Of a stretch of DNA of 8,457 bases, positions 1 to 7,317 are shown in pieces; position 1 is the first letter of the stretch; every line of letters begins with the position of its first letter. The translations under genes were made by a program, and so were the position numbers. The notes below the pieces were generated by a model. It made no database searches. It saw nothing but the letters and a program-made list of their open reading frames with translations, and was not told the origin of the DNA. This DNA comes from an uncultured Corynebacterium sp. (lineage in GTDB: Bacteria; Actinomycetota; Actinomycetes; Mycobacteriales; Mycobacteriaceae). The DNA lies in NCBI GenBank assembly GCA_945631445.1, contig CALZCR010000046.1, forward strand, positions 1 through 8,457, given 5' to 3'.

Positions 1-45
1 GGGCTGCTCGAAAGAGCCTGACGCTCCTCGGCGGGTCCTGACCGT

Positions 46-57
46 CCCACCGGTGGG
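46..57. repeat. Perfect 12-bp palindrome upstream of thrS
   Basis: CCCACCGGTGGG reads the same on both strands. It lies just upstream of the possible -10 box at 68-73, roughly where a -35 element or an operator would sit. It could be a protein-binding site, or a chance palindrome in GC-rich DNA. I do not recognise a known regulator motif. Confidence 0.3.
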
Positions 58-67
58 GTGAGCGCGA

Positions 68-73
68 TAAGAT
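68..73 (+). promoter_or_regulatory. Possible -10 box for the thrS-pimA operon
   Basis: TAAGAT fits the actinobacterial -10 pattern TAnnnT. No good -35 lies at the usual 16-19 base spacing; the nearest TTGACC-like run (CTGACC, 38-43) is too far away at 24 bases. If this box is used, the transcript would start near base 80 and carry a leader of about 120 bases containing the hairpins described separately. Confidence 0.3.
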
Positions 74-90
74 GAGCCCGAAGCGCCGAG

Positions 91-110
91 GGGCGGGAAC
101 CGTCCCGCCC
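91..110 (+). other. GC-rich leader hairpin
   Basis: GGGCGGGA (91-98) and TCCCGCCC (103-110) form a perfect 8-bp stem around the loop ACCG. No T-run follows, so it is not a standard intrinsic terminator of an upstream gene. It may be a stable stem near the 5' end of the thrS leader RNA. Confidence 0.45.
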
Positions 111-146
111 GATACGGACGTGGATGAGAACTCTCTTATGAAGTGG

Positions 147-173
147 GTGACGGCCAGGTATGCCGTGGCCCAC
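147..173 (+). other. Leader hairpin just before the thrS ribosome-binding site
   Basis: GTG (147-149) plus GGCCA (152-156) can pair with TGGCC (166-170) plus CAC (171-173), with a two-base bulge (AC, 150-151) and a nine-base loop. The stem ends 10 bases before the Shine-Dalgarno sequence GAAGGAG (184-190), so it could affect ribosome access. The T-box signature UGGNACC was looked for and not seen in the leader. Confidence 0.3.
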
Positions 174-201
174 ATGAGCGCGAGAAGGAGCGCAATCGAA
201 T

Positions 202-2265
202 ATGACTACCGTCGATCCCCGCCAGGCTGAGGTGCCCGCACCGTTCATCGTCCCCGCCGGCACTGCCGTCGGCGCCGCGATGCGTGAGCTGGGCCTGCCG
301 AACAAGGGCCCCGAGGCCGTCGTCTGCGTCAAGGACGCCGAGGGAGAGCTGAAGGATCTTTCCCACGTCCCGGACGCCGAGGCCGAATTCACCCCGGTCC
401 CGGCGTACACCGAAGACGGCCGTTCCGTGATCCGGCACTCCTGCGCCCACGTCCTCGCCCAGGCCGTGCAGCTGGAGTTCCCCGGTACCAAGCTGGGCAT
501 CGGCCCGGCCATCGAAAACGGCTTCTACTACGATTTCCAGGTCGCCGAGCCCTTCACTCCGGAGGACCTCAAGACCATCGAGAAGCGGATGAAGAAGATC
601 ATCAAGTCCGGTCAGCGTTTCGAGCGCCGCGTCTACGCCTCCACCGAGGCCGCCGCCGAAGAACTCGCCGAGGAGCCGTTCAAGCTCGAGCTGGTCCGGG
701 ACAAAGGCAACGTCGACCCCGATTCGGACGAGGCCACCGAAGTCGGCGCCGGCGACCTGACGGCGTACGACAACGTCAACCCGCGCACCAACGAGGTCGA
801 GTGGTCTGACCTGTGCCGTGGTCCGCACATCCCGACGACCCGCTACATCCCCGCCTTCACGCTGACCCGCTCCTCTGCGGCCTATTGGCGCGGCGACCAG
901 GACAACGCCGGTCTGCAGCGCATCTACGGCACCGCGTGGGAAGACAAGGAGAAGCTGGAGGAGTACCAGACGATGCTCGCGGAGGCGGAGAAGCGTGATC
1001 ACCGCCGCCTGGGCACCGAACTGGATCTGTTCTCCTTCCCGGACGAGATCGGTTCCGGACTGCCGGTGTTCCACCCCAACGGTGCGATCGTGCGCTTCGA
1101 GATGGAGGAGCACTCCCGCCGCCGCCACCTCGCGGCCGGCTACTCCTTCGTCAACACCCCGCACGCGACGAAGGCGGACCTGTTCGAGAAGTCCGGGCAC
1201 CTGGGCTTCTATAAGGAGGGCATGTTCCCGCCGCTGCAGCTCGACGCCGAGTATGACGAAAACGGCAACGAGACCAAGCCGGGCCAGGATTACTACCTCA
1301 AGCCGATGAACTGCCCGATGCACAACCTGATCTTCGACGCCCGCGGGCGCTCCTACCGTGAGCTGCCGCTGCGCTTGTTCGAGTTCGGCACCGTGTACCG
1401 CTACGAGAAGTCCGGTGTCGTGCACGGCCTGACCCGTGCGCGCGGTTTCACCCAGGACGACGCCCACATCTACTGCACCGAGGATCAGCTGGAAGAAGAG
1501 CTGACCACGGTGCTGGAGTTCATCATTTCCCTGCTCCGGGATTACGGGCTGGACGACTTCTACCTGGAGCTGTCGACCCGCGACCCGAAGAAGTCCGTCG
1601 GCTCGGAAGAAATTTGGGAGACCTCCACCGAGATCCTGCAGCGCGTGGCCACCAACTCCGGCCTCGACCTGGTGCCGGACCCGGAGGGCGCCGCTTTCTA
1701 TGGCCCGAAGATTTCCGTGCAGGCCAAGGACGCGATCGGCCGTACCTGGCAGATGTCCACCGTCCAGCTGGACTTCAACCTGCCGGAACGCTTCGACCTG
1801 GAATACACCGCCCCGGACGGTTCGAAGAAGCAGCCCATCATGATCCACCGCGCGCTCTTCGGCTCCATCGAGCGTTTCTTCGCCGTGCTGCTGGAGCACT
1901 ATGCCGGAGCTTTCCCCGCGTGGCTGGCTCCGCAGCAGGTCATGGGGATCCCGGTGGCCGAGGACTTCGCCCCCCATCTGGAGAAGGTCGTCGCCGAGCT
2001 GCGCAAGCGCGGCGTCCGCGCCGACGTCGACGTCTCTGACGACCGCATGCAGAAAAAGATCCGCAATCACACCACCGGCAAAATTCCGTTCATGCTGCTG
2101 GCCGGCGGCCGTGACGTGGAGGCGGAAGCCGTGAGCTTCCGGTTCCTCGACGGCACGCAGATCAACGGTGTGCCGGTGGCGGAAGCCGTCGACCTGATCG
2201 CAGATTGGGTGGGCGAGCGCATCAACGAGCAACCGAGCGAGGAAGCCATTGCCGCACGCCGATAA
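202..2265 (+). CDS. thrS: Threonyl-tRNA synthetase
   Basis: Cytosolic class II enzyme that charges tRNA-Thr with threonine using ATP. It has 687 residues, longer than the E. coli enzyme (about 642) but normal for actinobacteria. Order: N-terminal TGS domain (about 1-72), second additional (editing) domain with H79, H83, C205 and H209 (motifs HSCAH and CRGPH), catalytic core, and C-terminal anticodon-binding domain (about 580-680). The core has class II motif 2 (VYRYEKSG to RARGFTQDD, 398-420) and motif 3 (GSIERF, 554-559). The zinc ligands C371, H422 and H549 match E. coli C334, H385 and H511 with nearly identical spacing. All active-site and editing residues checked are present. The ATG at 202 is supported by GAAGGAG at 184-190. 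The last 17 bases overlap the next gene, so it probably heads the operon that continues into PIM synthesis. Confidence 0.98.
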   Translation: MTTVDPRQAEVPAPFIVPAGTAVGAAMRELGLPNKGPEAVVCVKDAEGELKDLSHVPDAEAEFTPVPAYTEDGRSVIRHSCAHVLAQAVQLEFPGTKLGIGPAIENGFYYDFQVAEPFTPEDLKTIEKRMKKIIKSGQRFERRVYASTEAAAEELAEEPFKLELVRDKGNVDPDSDEATEVGAGDLTAYDNVNPRTNEVEWSDLCRGPHIPTTRYIPAFTLTRSSAAYWRGDQDNAGLQRIYGTAWEDKEKLEEYQTMLAEAEKRDHRRLGTELDLFSFPDEIGSGLPVFHPNGAIVRFEMEEHSRRRHLAAGYSFVNTPHATKADLFEKSGHLGFYKEGMFPPLQLDAEYDENGNETKPGQDYYLKPMNCPMHNLIFDARGRSYRELPLRLFEFGTVYRYEKSGVVHGLTRARGFTQDDAHIYCTEDQLEEELTTVLEFIISLLRDYGLDDFYLELSTRDPKKSVGSEEIWETSTEILQRVATNSGLDLVPDPEGAAFYGPKISVQAKDAIGRTWQMSTVQLDFNLPERFDLEYTAPDGSKKQPIMIHRALFGSIERFFAVLLEHYAGAFPAWLAPQQVMGIPVAEDFAPHLEKVVAELRKRGVRADVDVSDDRMQKKIRNHTTGKIPFMLLAGGRDVEAEAVSFRFLDGTQINGVPVAEAVDLIADWVGERINEQPSEEAIAARR

Positions 2266-2851
2266 TGCCGCTGAATCCGCCGGGGAGAACGAGCGGCGCA
2301 TCGTCGACCAAGGGGTCGGAAAAGACGATGAGCTGCAGCGCCTGTGGGCGCCGTACCGCTCCGCGTACCTGGCGGAATCCCCGCGGATGAACGGCAGCGA
2401 CGTGGAAGACCCCGGCGACCCTTTCCTCGACGCGCCGCAGCGCTCCGACGAGGAGTCGCTGATCGTCGCCCGCGGCGAGCACGTCTACGCGATCCTGAAC
2501 CTCTACCCGTACAACGCGGGACACCTGATGGTCATCCCGTACCGGAAAGTCGCCGAGCTGGAAGACCTGACGGCGGAAGAGGACCTGGAGGTGATGGCGT
2601 TCACCAAACGCGCCATCCGCGTGCTCAAAGAGGTCTCCAACCCGGAAGCCTTCAACGTGGGCTTTAACTTAGGCTCCGCCTCCGGCGGTTCGGTCGGCGA
2701 CCACCTGCACCTGCATGTGGTGCCGAGGTGGTCCGGTGACGCCAATTTCGTGACCGTGATCGGCAAAACCAAGGTGCTCCCGCAGCTGTTGCGCGACACC
2801 CGCGCACTGCTCGCCCGCGCCTGGGCCGAGATTGAGGCCGCTGATGCTTAG
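2249..2851 (+). CDS. HIT-family protein, probable Ap4A phosphorylase/hydrolase
   Basis: Histidine-triad protein of 200 residues, closely resembling M. tuberculosis Rv2613c, described as a diadenosine tetraphosphate phosphorylase. The signature HLHLHVV is at 152-158. The middle histidine, H154, is the expected nucleophile. The nucleotide-binding strand [13 protein letters not shown] (83-95) and the NVGFNLG segment (136-142) are also present. The start is TTG at 2249, inside thrS and preceded by GAGGAA. There is no ATG or GTG start in frame before 2387, and starting there would lose the family-typical [15 protein letters not shown] segment (29-43). ATG at 2265 is out of frame. Aminoacyl-tRNA synthetases make Ap4A as a by-product, so coupling to thrS makes biochemical sense (inference). 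Phosphorylase versus hydrolase activity cannot be settled from sequence. Confidence 0.93.
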   Translation: MPHADNAAESAGENERRIVDQGVGKDDELQRLWAPYRSAYLAESPRMNGSDVEDPGDPFLDAPQRSDEESLIVARGEHVYAILNLYPYNAGHLMVIPYRKVAELEDLTAEEDLEVMAFTKRAIRVLKEVSNPEAFNVGFNLGSASGGSVGDHLHLHVVPRWSGDANFVTVIGKTKVLPQLLRDTRALLARAWAEIEAADA

Positions 2852-3530
2852 CGTCCACGGACGAAAGCCGGCGGCGGTCGTCATCGAGCCGGTGGCCAAA
2901 GCACTGAACCGGCTGGGCGTCTCCCCGAACGCGATCACGATTCTCGGCGCGGTGCTCACCACCGTCATCGTCGTGACGCTCATTCCGGCGGGGCACCTGG
3001 CGTGGGCGGCCGTGCTCTCTGGGCTGTTCGCGACCTTCGACATGATCGACGGCACCATGGCTCGGTTGCGCGGCGGCGGCACCCGCTTCGGGGCGACGCT
3101 GGACGCGACCTGCGACCGCATCACCGACGGGGCGACCTTCGCCGCCATCACCTGGTGGCTGATCTACTCCTACGACGCGCATTTTTCCCTGGTGGCGGCG
3201 TCGTTCGTGGTGCTCATCGGTTCCCAGGTGATCAGCTACGTCAAGGCCAGGGGAGAGGCCTCGGGCTTCACCATGGTCGGCGGGCTGATCGAGCGTCCGG
3301 AGCGGCTGATCATCGGGCTCGTCGGCATCGGCCTCCAGGGCTTCGGCGTTCCCTACGCCGTCGACGTGGCCATCTGGGTGCTGGCCGTCGGCAGCGTCAT
3401 CACCGTCATCCAACGCATCGCGATGGCCTGGAACGCCCCTCAGGCGATGGACAAGGCGGCGGCCCCGGCGGGGACGAAGGACGCTGCCGCACCCGATCAT
3501 TCCCGATCCCTCGAGACGAAGGAGAAGTAG
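2844..3530 (+). CDS. pgsA: Phosphatidylinositol phosphate synthase (CDP-alcohol phosphatidyltransferase)
   Basis: Integral membrane enzyme that joins CDP-diacylglycerol and inositol 1-phosphate to give phosphatidylinositol phosphate, the precursor of PI and PIMs. It has 228 residues, near the 217 of mycobacterial PgsA1. The CDP-alcohol phosphotransferase signature is complete: D66-x2-D69-G70-x2-A73-R74-x8-G83-x3-D87-x3-D91, whose aspartates bind the metals. Downstream, SQVISYVKARGEASG and IERPERLI are typical of the actinobacterial PI-phosphate branch rather than the phosphatidylglycerophosphate branch. About six membrane segments are expected. ATG 2844 is preferred over TTG 2832 because GAGG at 2834-2837 serves as its ribosome-binding site. 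It overlaps the HIT gene by 8 bases. The last 30 or so residues are an Ala/Lys-rich, probably disordered cytosolic tail. Confidence 0.95.
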   Translation: MLSVHGRKPAAVVIEPVAKALNRLGVSPNAITILGAVLTTVIVVTLIPAGHLAWAAVLSGLFATFDMIDGTMARLRGGGTRFGATLDATCDRITDGATFAAITWWLIYSYDAHFSLVAASFVVLIGSQVISYVKARGEASGFTMVGGLIERPERLIIGLVGIGLQGFGVPYAVDVAIWVLAVGSVITVIQRIAMAWNAPQAMDKAAAPAGTKDAAAPDHSRSLETKEK

Positions 3531-3535
3531 CGGCC

Positions 3536-4492
3536 ATGAAAGACGTCCTCCGACTGCTGCGCGACCGCGACTTCGCGGCCGCCGGTTACCTGGCGGGATG
3601 GTCGCTCGTGGGCGTCCTGCCCGCCCCCGTCGCCGCCCGGTTGTTTCAGTTCGGCGCTGACCGGGTCAGCGACGACGGCAAGGGGCTGGAGATGTTGCGG
3701 CGCAACCTCAGCCGCGTCGTGGGGCCGGAGAACGTCACCCGCGGGCTGGTGCGCGACGCCATGCGCTCCTACGCCCGCTACTGGCTGGAGGCGTTCCGGT
3801 TGCCGACGCTGACCGACGACGAGAAGCTGCACGCCCGGCTGACTGCGGGAGTGGTCGGCCGGGAAGCCTTCGACGCGTCGGTCGCTTCGGGTCGGGGAGT
3901 GATCCTGACTCTGCCGCACTCGGGCAACTGGGACATGGCCGGCACGTGGCTGGTCAAAAACTACGGCCAATTCACCACCGTGGCGGAAAGAGTCAAGCCT
4001 GAGGTCTTGTTCAACGCCTTCGTCGAGTTCCGCGAGTCCCTGGGCTTCGAGGTGCTGGCGCTCACGGGCGGGCAGCAACCGCCCTTCGGCAGGCTCCGCG
4101 AGGTGTTGGAGGACGGGGGGATCGTGTGCTTGCTGGGCGAGCGCGACCTCAAGCAGACCGGCGTGGAGGTCGACTTCTTCGGGGAGAAGACCACGATGCC
4201 GGCGGGCAGCGCCCAGCTCGCCATCGAGACCGGTGCCGCCCTGCACGTGGTGCACTCCTGGTTCTACGAGGACGACGACGGCCCAGGGTGGGGGCTGAGC
4301 GCCTCCGATGAGGTGGAGGTCACCGACCTTCCGGCCACCATGCAGCGCGTCGCGGATCTTTTCGCGGCCAACATCGCCGCGCACCCGCAGGACTGGCACA
4401 TGCTGCAGCCGCAGTGGACCGTCGACGTCGACGAGGTCAAGGCGGCCCGTCGGGCGCGCCGGCAGCGGGCGGAAAACGAACGGAAAGGCTAG
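3536..4492 (+). CDS. patA: Phosphatidylinositol mannoside acyltransferase (LPLAT/HtrB-like)
   Basis: Membrane-associated acyltransferase of the lysophospholipid/LpxL (HtrB) family. The mycobacterial ortholog (Rv2611c) uses acyl-CoA to acylate the mannose that PimA attaches to PI. It has 318 residues, against about 316 in M. tuberculosis. The catalytic HX4D motif is HSGNWD (H128, D133). A second conserved acid lies in GERDLKQTGVEVDFFGE (E202), two residues on from the E200 reported as catalytic in the mycobacterial enzyme (from memory). No classic signal peptide is seen; the N-terminal region (15-35) is mildly hydrophobic and may dip into the membrane. ATG 3536 lies 5 bases after the pgsA stop, with AAGGAG at 3519-3524. 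Position between pgsA and pimA fits the PIM role. Acyl donor preference cannot be read from sequence. Confidence 0.93.
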   Translation: MKDVLRLLRDRDFAAAGYLAGWSLVGVLPAPVAARLFQFGADRVSDDGKGLEMLRRNLSRVVGPENVTRGLVRDAMRSYARYWLEAFRLPTLTDDEKLHARLTAGVVGREAFDASVASGRGVILTLPHSGNWDMAGTWLVKNYGQFTTVAERVKPEVLFNAFVEFRESLGFEVLALTGGQQPPFGRLREVLEDGGIVCLLGERDLKQTGVEVDFFGEKTTMPAGSAQLAIETGAALHVVHSWFYEDDDGPGWGLSASDEVEVTDLPATMQRVADLFAANIAAHPQDWHMLQPQWTVDVDEVKAARRARRQRAENERKG

Positions 4493-4501
4493 GTCGGCGC
4501 T

Positions 4502-5620
4502 GTGCGAGTGGGAATCGTCTGCCCGTATTCTTTCGACGAACCCGGCGGGGTTCAAGCCCACATCCTTGATTTGGCCACAGTGTTGATCGGGCAGGGGCAC
4601 CACGTGCGGGTGATCGGCCCGGCCTCGGAGGACACGGCGTTGCCCGACTTCGTGGTCAAGGGCGGCGGGTCCGTGGCCATCCCCTACAACGGATCGGTGG
4701 CCCGCCTGGCCTTTGGGCCGGGCGTGCGTCGCCGGGTGCGCCGCTTCCTGCAGGAGGGCAGGTTCGACGTGCTCCACATCCACGAGCCCAATTCGCCGAG
4801 TTACTCCATGCACGCGCTGTTTCTGGCTTCCGGCCCGATCGTGGCCACCTACCATGCCTCCTCCGCCGGTTCCCGGGTGCTGCGAGCCTTCCGTCGGGTG
4901 CTCGCCCCAGCGCTGGAGAAGGTCCGCGGCGGCATCGCCGTCTCCGAGATGGCCCGGAGGTGGCAGGTGGAACAACTCGGCGGCGACCCGGTCCTGATCC
5001 CCAATGGGGTGGACACCGCGGTGTACCGCGACGCGATCGTCGCTGCGGAGCAAAAATCAGACCGGCCCGTGGAGATCGTGTTTCTCGGGCGTCTCGACGA
5101 GCCGCGCAAGGGCCTGGATATCCTGCTGCGGGCGCTCGCCCGCATCGACCGGGGCAGTCGGGCATTCACAGTCACCGTCATGGGCGGCGGCCGGGAACGC
5201 CAGGCCGAGGGGGTCAACTTCATCGGCCGGGTCAGCGACGAAGAGAAGGTGGCGGTCTTGGGCCGCGCCGACATCTACGTGGCGCCGAACACCGGCGGGG
5301 AGAGCTTCGGCATCGTCCTCGTCGAGGCGATGGCGGCCGGATGCGCCGTGGTGGCCTCCGATATCGAGGCCTTCGCCACCGTCTGCGACGCCGCCTCCGA
5401 GAATCCGGCGGGCGTGCTCTTTCGCAACGGTTCCGATGCCGACCTCGCCGAGAAACTCACCGACCTCATCGATGACGCCGCGCTTCGCAAGCGCTACATC
5501 GACGCTGGGGCGCGGCGCGCCCTGCGCTACGACTGGGAGCGGGTGGCCAAGGACGTGGTCACCGTCTACGAGACCGTCGTGGACGGCACCGTGGTGACCG
5601 CGGGCAGGGGTGGCCGGTGA
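4502..5620 (+). CDS. pimA: Phosphatidylinositol alpha-mannosyltransferase PimA
   Basis: GT4-family, GT-B-fold, GDP-mannose-dependent enzyme that adds the first mannose to the 2-position of inositol in PI, at the cytosolic face of the membrane. It has 372 residues. The N-terminal segment PYSFDEPGGVQAH (8-20) carries the acceptor/phosphate-contact glycines. YNGSVARLAFGP and LHIHEPNSPS match PimA closely. In the C-terminal Rossmann domain, LGRLDEPRKG places R197 and K203, and ESFGIVLVE gives the EX7E motif E267/E275. These are each one residue on from R196, K202 and E274 of M. smegmatis PimA, known GDP-mannose contacts. The GTG start at 4502 is 9 bases after the patA stop; possible ribosome-binding bases are GGAAAGG (4482-4488), rather distant, or AGG (4491-4493). 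The stop overlaps the next start codon as GTGA. Confidence 0.96.
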   Translation: MRVGIVCPYSFDEPGGVQAHILDLATVLIGQGHHVRVIGPASEDTALPDFVVKGGGSVAIPYNGSVARLAFGPGVRRRVRRFLQEGRFDVLHIHEPNSPSYSMHALFLASGPIVATYHASSAGSRVLRAFRRVLAPALEKVRGGIAVSEMARRWQVEQLGGDPVLIPNGVDTAVYRDAIVAAEQKSDRPVEIVFLGRLDEPRKGLDILLRALARIDRGSRAFTVTVMGGGRERQAEGVNFIGRVSDEEKVAVLGRADIYVAPNTGGESFGIVLVEAMAAGCAVVASDIEAFATVCDAASENPAGVLFRNGSDADLAEKLTDLIDDAALRKRYIDAGARRALRYDWERVAKDVVTVYETVVDGTVVTAGRGGR

Positions 5621-6069
5621 TCTGGCTCGTCGCGCTGGCGGCGGTGCTGCTCACCGTCGTCGTGTTGTGGGCGTATTTCACCGCGCAACGGCTCAACCGG
5701 CTGCACATCCGCACGGATTCGGCGCGCCTGTCGCTGCAGGCGTCGCTCGACAGGCGCGCCGCGGTGGTGGCGGTGCTGATTCCGGAAGCCGCGGCCACCG
5801 CGGCAGAGGCCGAAGCCATCCCGCTGGAATACGGCAACTTCGACCGGCGGGCCAGCGTGGAACGCGCGATCAGCTCCGCGATCGCCGCGCTGGAGCCGCA
5901 GGTGCCGGCCCAGCTCGTCGACGCCGACGTCCGCGTGCAGCTGGCCCACCGGTTCTACAACGAAGCCGTCGCCGACACCCGGGCTCTGCGACTGCAGCAG
6001 CCGGTGCGTTTCCTGCGGCTGGGCGGAAGGGCCGACCTGCCGGAGTTTTTCGAGTTCAGCACGCTGTGA
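5617..6069 (+). CDS. Small single-pass membrane protein, LemA-like, unknown function
   Basis: Protein of 150 residues with one N-terminal membrane helix (about 2-22), then a soluble helical region rich in Ala, Arg and Glu. The C-terminal stretch RFYNEAVADTRALRLQQPV (112-130) followed by LPEFFEF (141-147) resembles the end of LemA-type helical bundles. The best positional match is Rv2609c beside mycobacterial pimA. I recall that protein as having a similar N-terminal membrane part followed by a Nudix domain. No Nudix box is present here and the next gene lies on the opposite strand, so this would be a short form. The GTG start at 5617 overlaps the pimA stop by four bases (GTGA), strong evidence of translational coupling. 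The 3' end overlaps the convergent GT87 gene by 14 bases. Function is unknown; a scaffold or regulator of PIM synthesis is only a guess. Confidence 0.85.
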   Translation: MIWLVALAAVLLTVVVLWAYFTAQRLNRLHIRTDSARLSLQASLDRRAAVVAVLIPEAAATAAEAEAIPLEYGNFDRRASVERAISSAIAALEPQVPAQLVDADVRVQLAHRFYNEAVADTRALRLQQPVRFLRLGGRADLPEFFEFSTL

Positions 6070-7270
6070 CCCGGTTGCCGGAACGGGAGGCGGCGCGCGC
6101 CTCCGCCCGCAGCCAGCGCACCGCGACGAGGAGGATCGCCACCATCACGACGTTGCGTGCAATGAGTGCGACGACCCCGACCACACCGCTGGCGGGCGAG
6201 AGCACGTCACCGTAGAAGAAGGGGTAGATCACCGTGCTCAACGCCGCGGCCGCGACGGCGAGCACACCCAACCACCGGGGATGGGAGAAAGCGGAGGTGC
6301 GCAACGCCACCGCGAGAATCGGCCCCAGCCAGATGACGTACTGCGGGGAGAACACCTTGTTCGCGACCAGTAACCCCGCGACCACCGCCACACCGAAAGC
6401 CACGGCGACCGAAGGAGTGAAGCGGCCCCGCCACAGCGCGAACAACGCCCACCCCAACGCGCCCGCCACGACCGCCACCATCGCAGCGTCAGCCACACCG
6501 ATCAGTGCGTCGACCCCCGGGCCGGCGATCTCCCAGCTCTTGGAGTCGGCGAAGTGGACGTCGTACAGCTCCGGGCGGAACTGGGCGGCGGCCACGGCCA
6601 CCGTCGCCGCGACCGACTCCACCTGCAGCCCGCGTTCCCCTTGGTAGGTGAGCGGGGAGAGGAGTCTATCGAGCCCTCCCACGGCGAGAGTGATCAAAAC
6701 CAACCCGGCCAGCGCCGCGAAGAAAGCCGTCACGCGCACCCAGGTCCCTCGCTCCCGGAGCCCGCCGACCAGCCCTGCGCCGAGGACTCCCGGCCACAAT
6801 TTCACCGCCGTCGCCGCCGCCAGCATCACCGAGGCGAGCACCCCGTTGAGAAATAGCAGGGCCGCAAACGCGCCGACCAGCACCGCCGGGATGAGATCCA
6901 GACGCATGAGAAGCACCTGCCCGCAGGCGGTGCCGAAAAACACCCAGAACCACCCGGCCTGCGCCGCCTGCCGCGCCGGGAGCCGGCCGTGGAGCAGGAG
7001 GGCGAGGAAGAGGGCGTCGATAAGCAGGTTCATCGCCAAAAACGCGACCTGGAACGCCGGCAGGTCAGGCGCGGTGAGCCAGTGGAGGAGGTAAATCACC
7101 CACGTCGCGGCGTGCGGGTATTCCCGCAGGCCGTCCTCCTGCCCGGCGCCACCGAAGTAGTAGTTCACGTCCGTCATCGGCCCCGGCTCGTAGACGATGA
7201 GGGCGAGCAGGGCGACCCGGGCGACGGCCCAGCCGGCCCAGACGGCGCAGGCGGAGGAGAGACGGGGCAT
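6056..7270 (-). CDS. GT87/DUF2029 polytopic membrane protein, probable polyprenyl-phosphate-mannose mannosyltransferase
   Basis: Integral membrane protein of 404 residues with about ten hydrophobic segments. It shows the motif series typical of the GT87 (DUF2029) family, which includes mycobacterial PimE: an acidic residue in the first extracytoplasmic loop (MTDVNYYF, D34), REYPHAATW (49-57), RLDLIPA (123-129), KLWPG (157-161), RGLQVESV (213-220) and KVFSPQYVIWLGP (305-317). Members use polyprenyl-phosphate-mannose as donor outside the membrane, with the loop-1 Asp as probable base. Its exact acceptor (PIM, lipomannan, arabinan or a glycoprotein) cannot be told from sequence. The start at 7270 (MPRLSS) is chosen because the first membrane helix follows at once and a -10 box sits 7 bases upstream; a longer in-frame reading to 7519 would add a low-complexity tail lying over tesB. 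It converges on the PIM operon, overlapping by 14 bases. Confidence 0.88.
   Translation of the reverse strand: MPRLSSACAVWAGWAVARVALLALIVYEPGPMTDVNYYFGGAGQEDGLREYPHAATWVIYLLHWLTAPDLPAFQVAFLAMNLLIDALFLALLLHGRLPARQAAQAGWFWVFFGTACGQVLLMRLDLIPAVLVGAFAALLFLNGVLASVMLAAATAVKLWPGVLGAGLVGGLRERGTWVRVTAFFAALAGLVLITLAVGGLDRLLSPLTYQGERGLQVESVAATVAVAAAQFRPELYDVHFADSKSWEIAGPGVDALIGVADAAMVAVVAGALGWALFALWRGRFTPSVAVAFGVAVVAGLLVANKVFSPQYVIWLGPILAVALRTSAFSHPRWLGVLAVAAAALSTVIYPFFYGDVLSPASGVVGVVALIARNVVMVAILLVAVRWLRAEARAASRSGNRVTAC
6086..6104. other. GC-rich inverted repeat at the convergent gene junction
   Basis: GGAGGCG (6086-6092) and CGCCTCC (6098-6104) form a perfect 7-bp stem with loop GCGCG. It lies just past the + strand stop at 6069 and inside the 3' coding end of the GT87 gene. 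There is no T-run in either direction, so it is not a canonical intrinsic terminator. It could still slow polymerase or protect a 3' end of the PIM operon transcript. Confidence 0.25.
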
Positions 7271-7277
7271 GGCCGCA

Positions 7278-7283
7278 AGTGTA
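7278..7283 (-). promoter_or_regulatory. -10 box for a leaderless GT87 transcript
   Basis: On the - strand, TACACT fits the actinobacterial TAnAnT -10. Exactly seven bases (TGCGGCC) separate it from the ATG at 7270-7268, so transcription should begin at or next to the start codon. No ribosome-binding site precedes that ATG, which agrees with a leaderless mRNA, common in Actinobacteria. The -35 region is not recognisable. Confidence 0.55.
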
Positions 7284-7317
7284 GACACCGAGGGGACCTG
7301 GCCGCGGGAAGGATCGG

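Noticed and set aside
1..61. Possible C-terminal tail of an upstream gene (short open stretches reach stops at 21, 41 and 61)
   Set aside because: All three forward frames have short open stretches and nothing in them is recognisable. There is too little sequence to choose one or to support a coding call.
1..201. T-box riboswitch upstream of thrS
   Set aside because: The conserved UGGNACC bulge sequence and an adjoining terminator/antiterminator pair are not present. The hairpins there have a different arrangement.
136..2301. A 721-codon open frame on the - strand opposite thrS
   Set aside because: It is the mirror of a GC-rich gene whose codon bias removes stops in the antisense frame. Its translation is low-complexity Val/Gly/Arg/Leu-rich with no recognisable domain, while the + strand has complete threonyl-tRNA synthetase motifs.
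3497..5053. A 518-codon open frame on the - strand across patA and pimA
   Set aside because: Rich in His, Arg and Gly with no domain signal. It spans two genes with clear catalytic motifs on the + strand, so it is an antisense artefact of base composition.
5559..5949. Antisense open frames opposite the small membrane protein
   Set aside because: They have no ribosome-binding site or domain. The + strand frame has a membrane helix, the GTGA coupling to pimA and family-like motifs.
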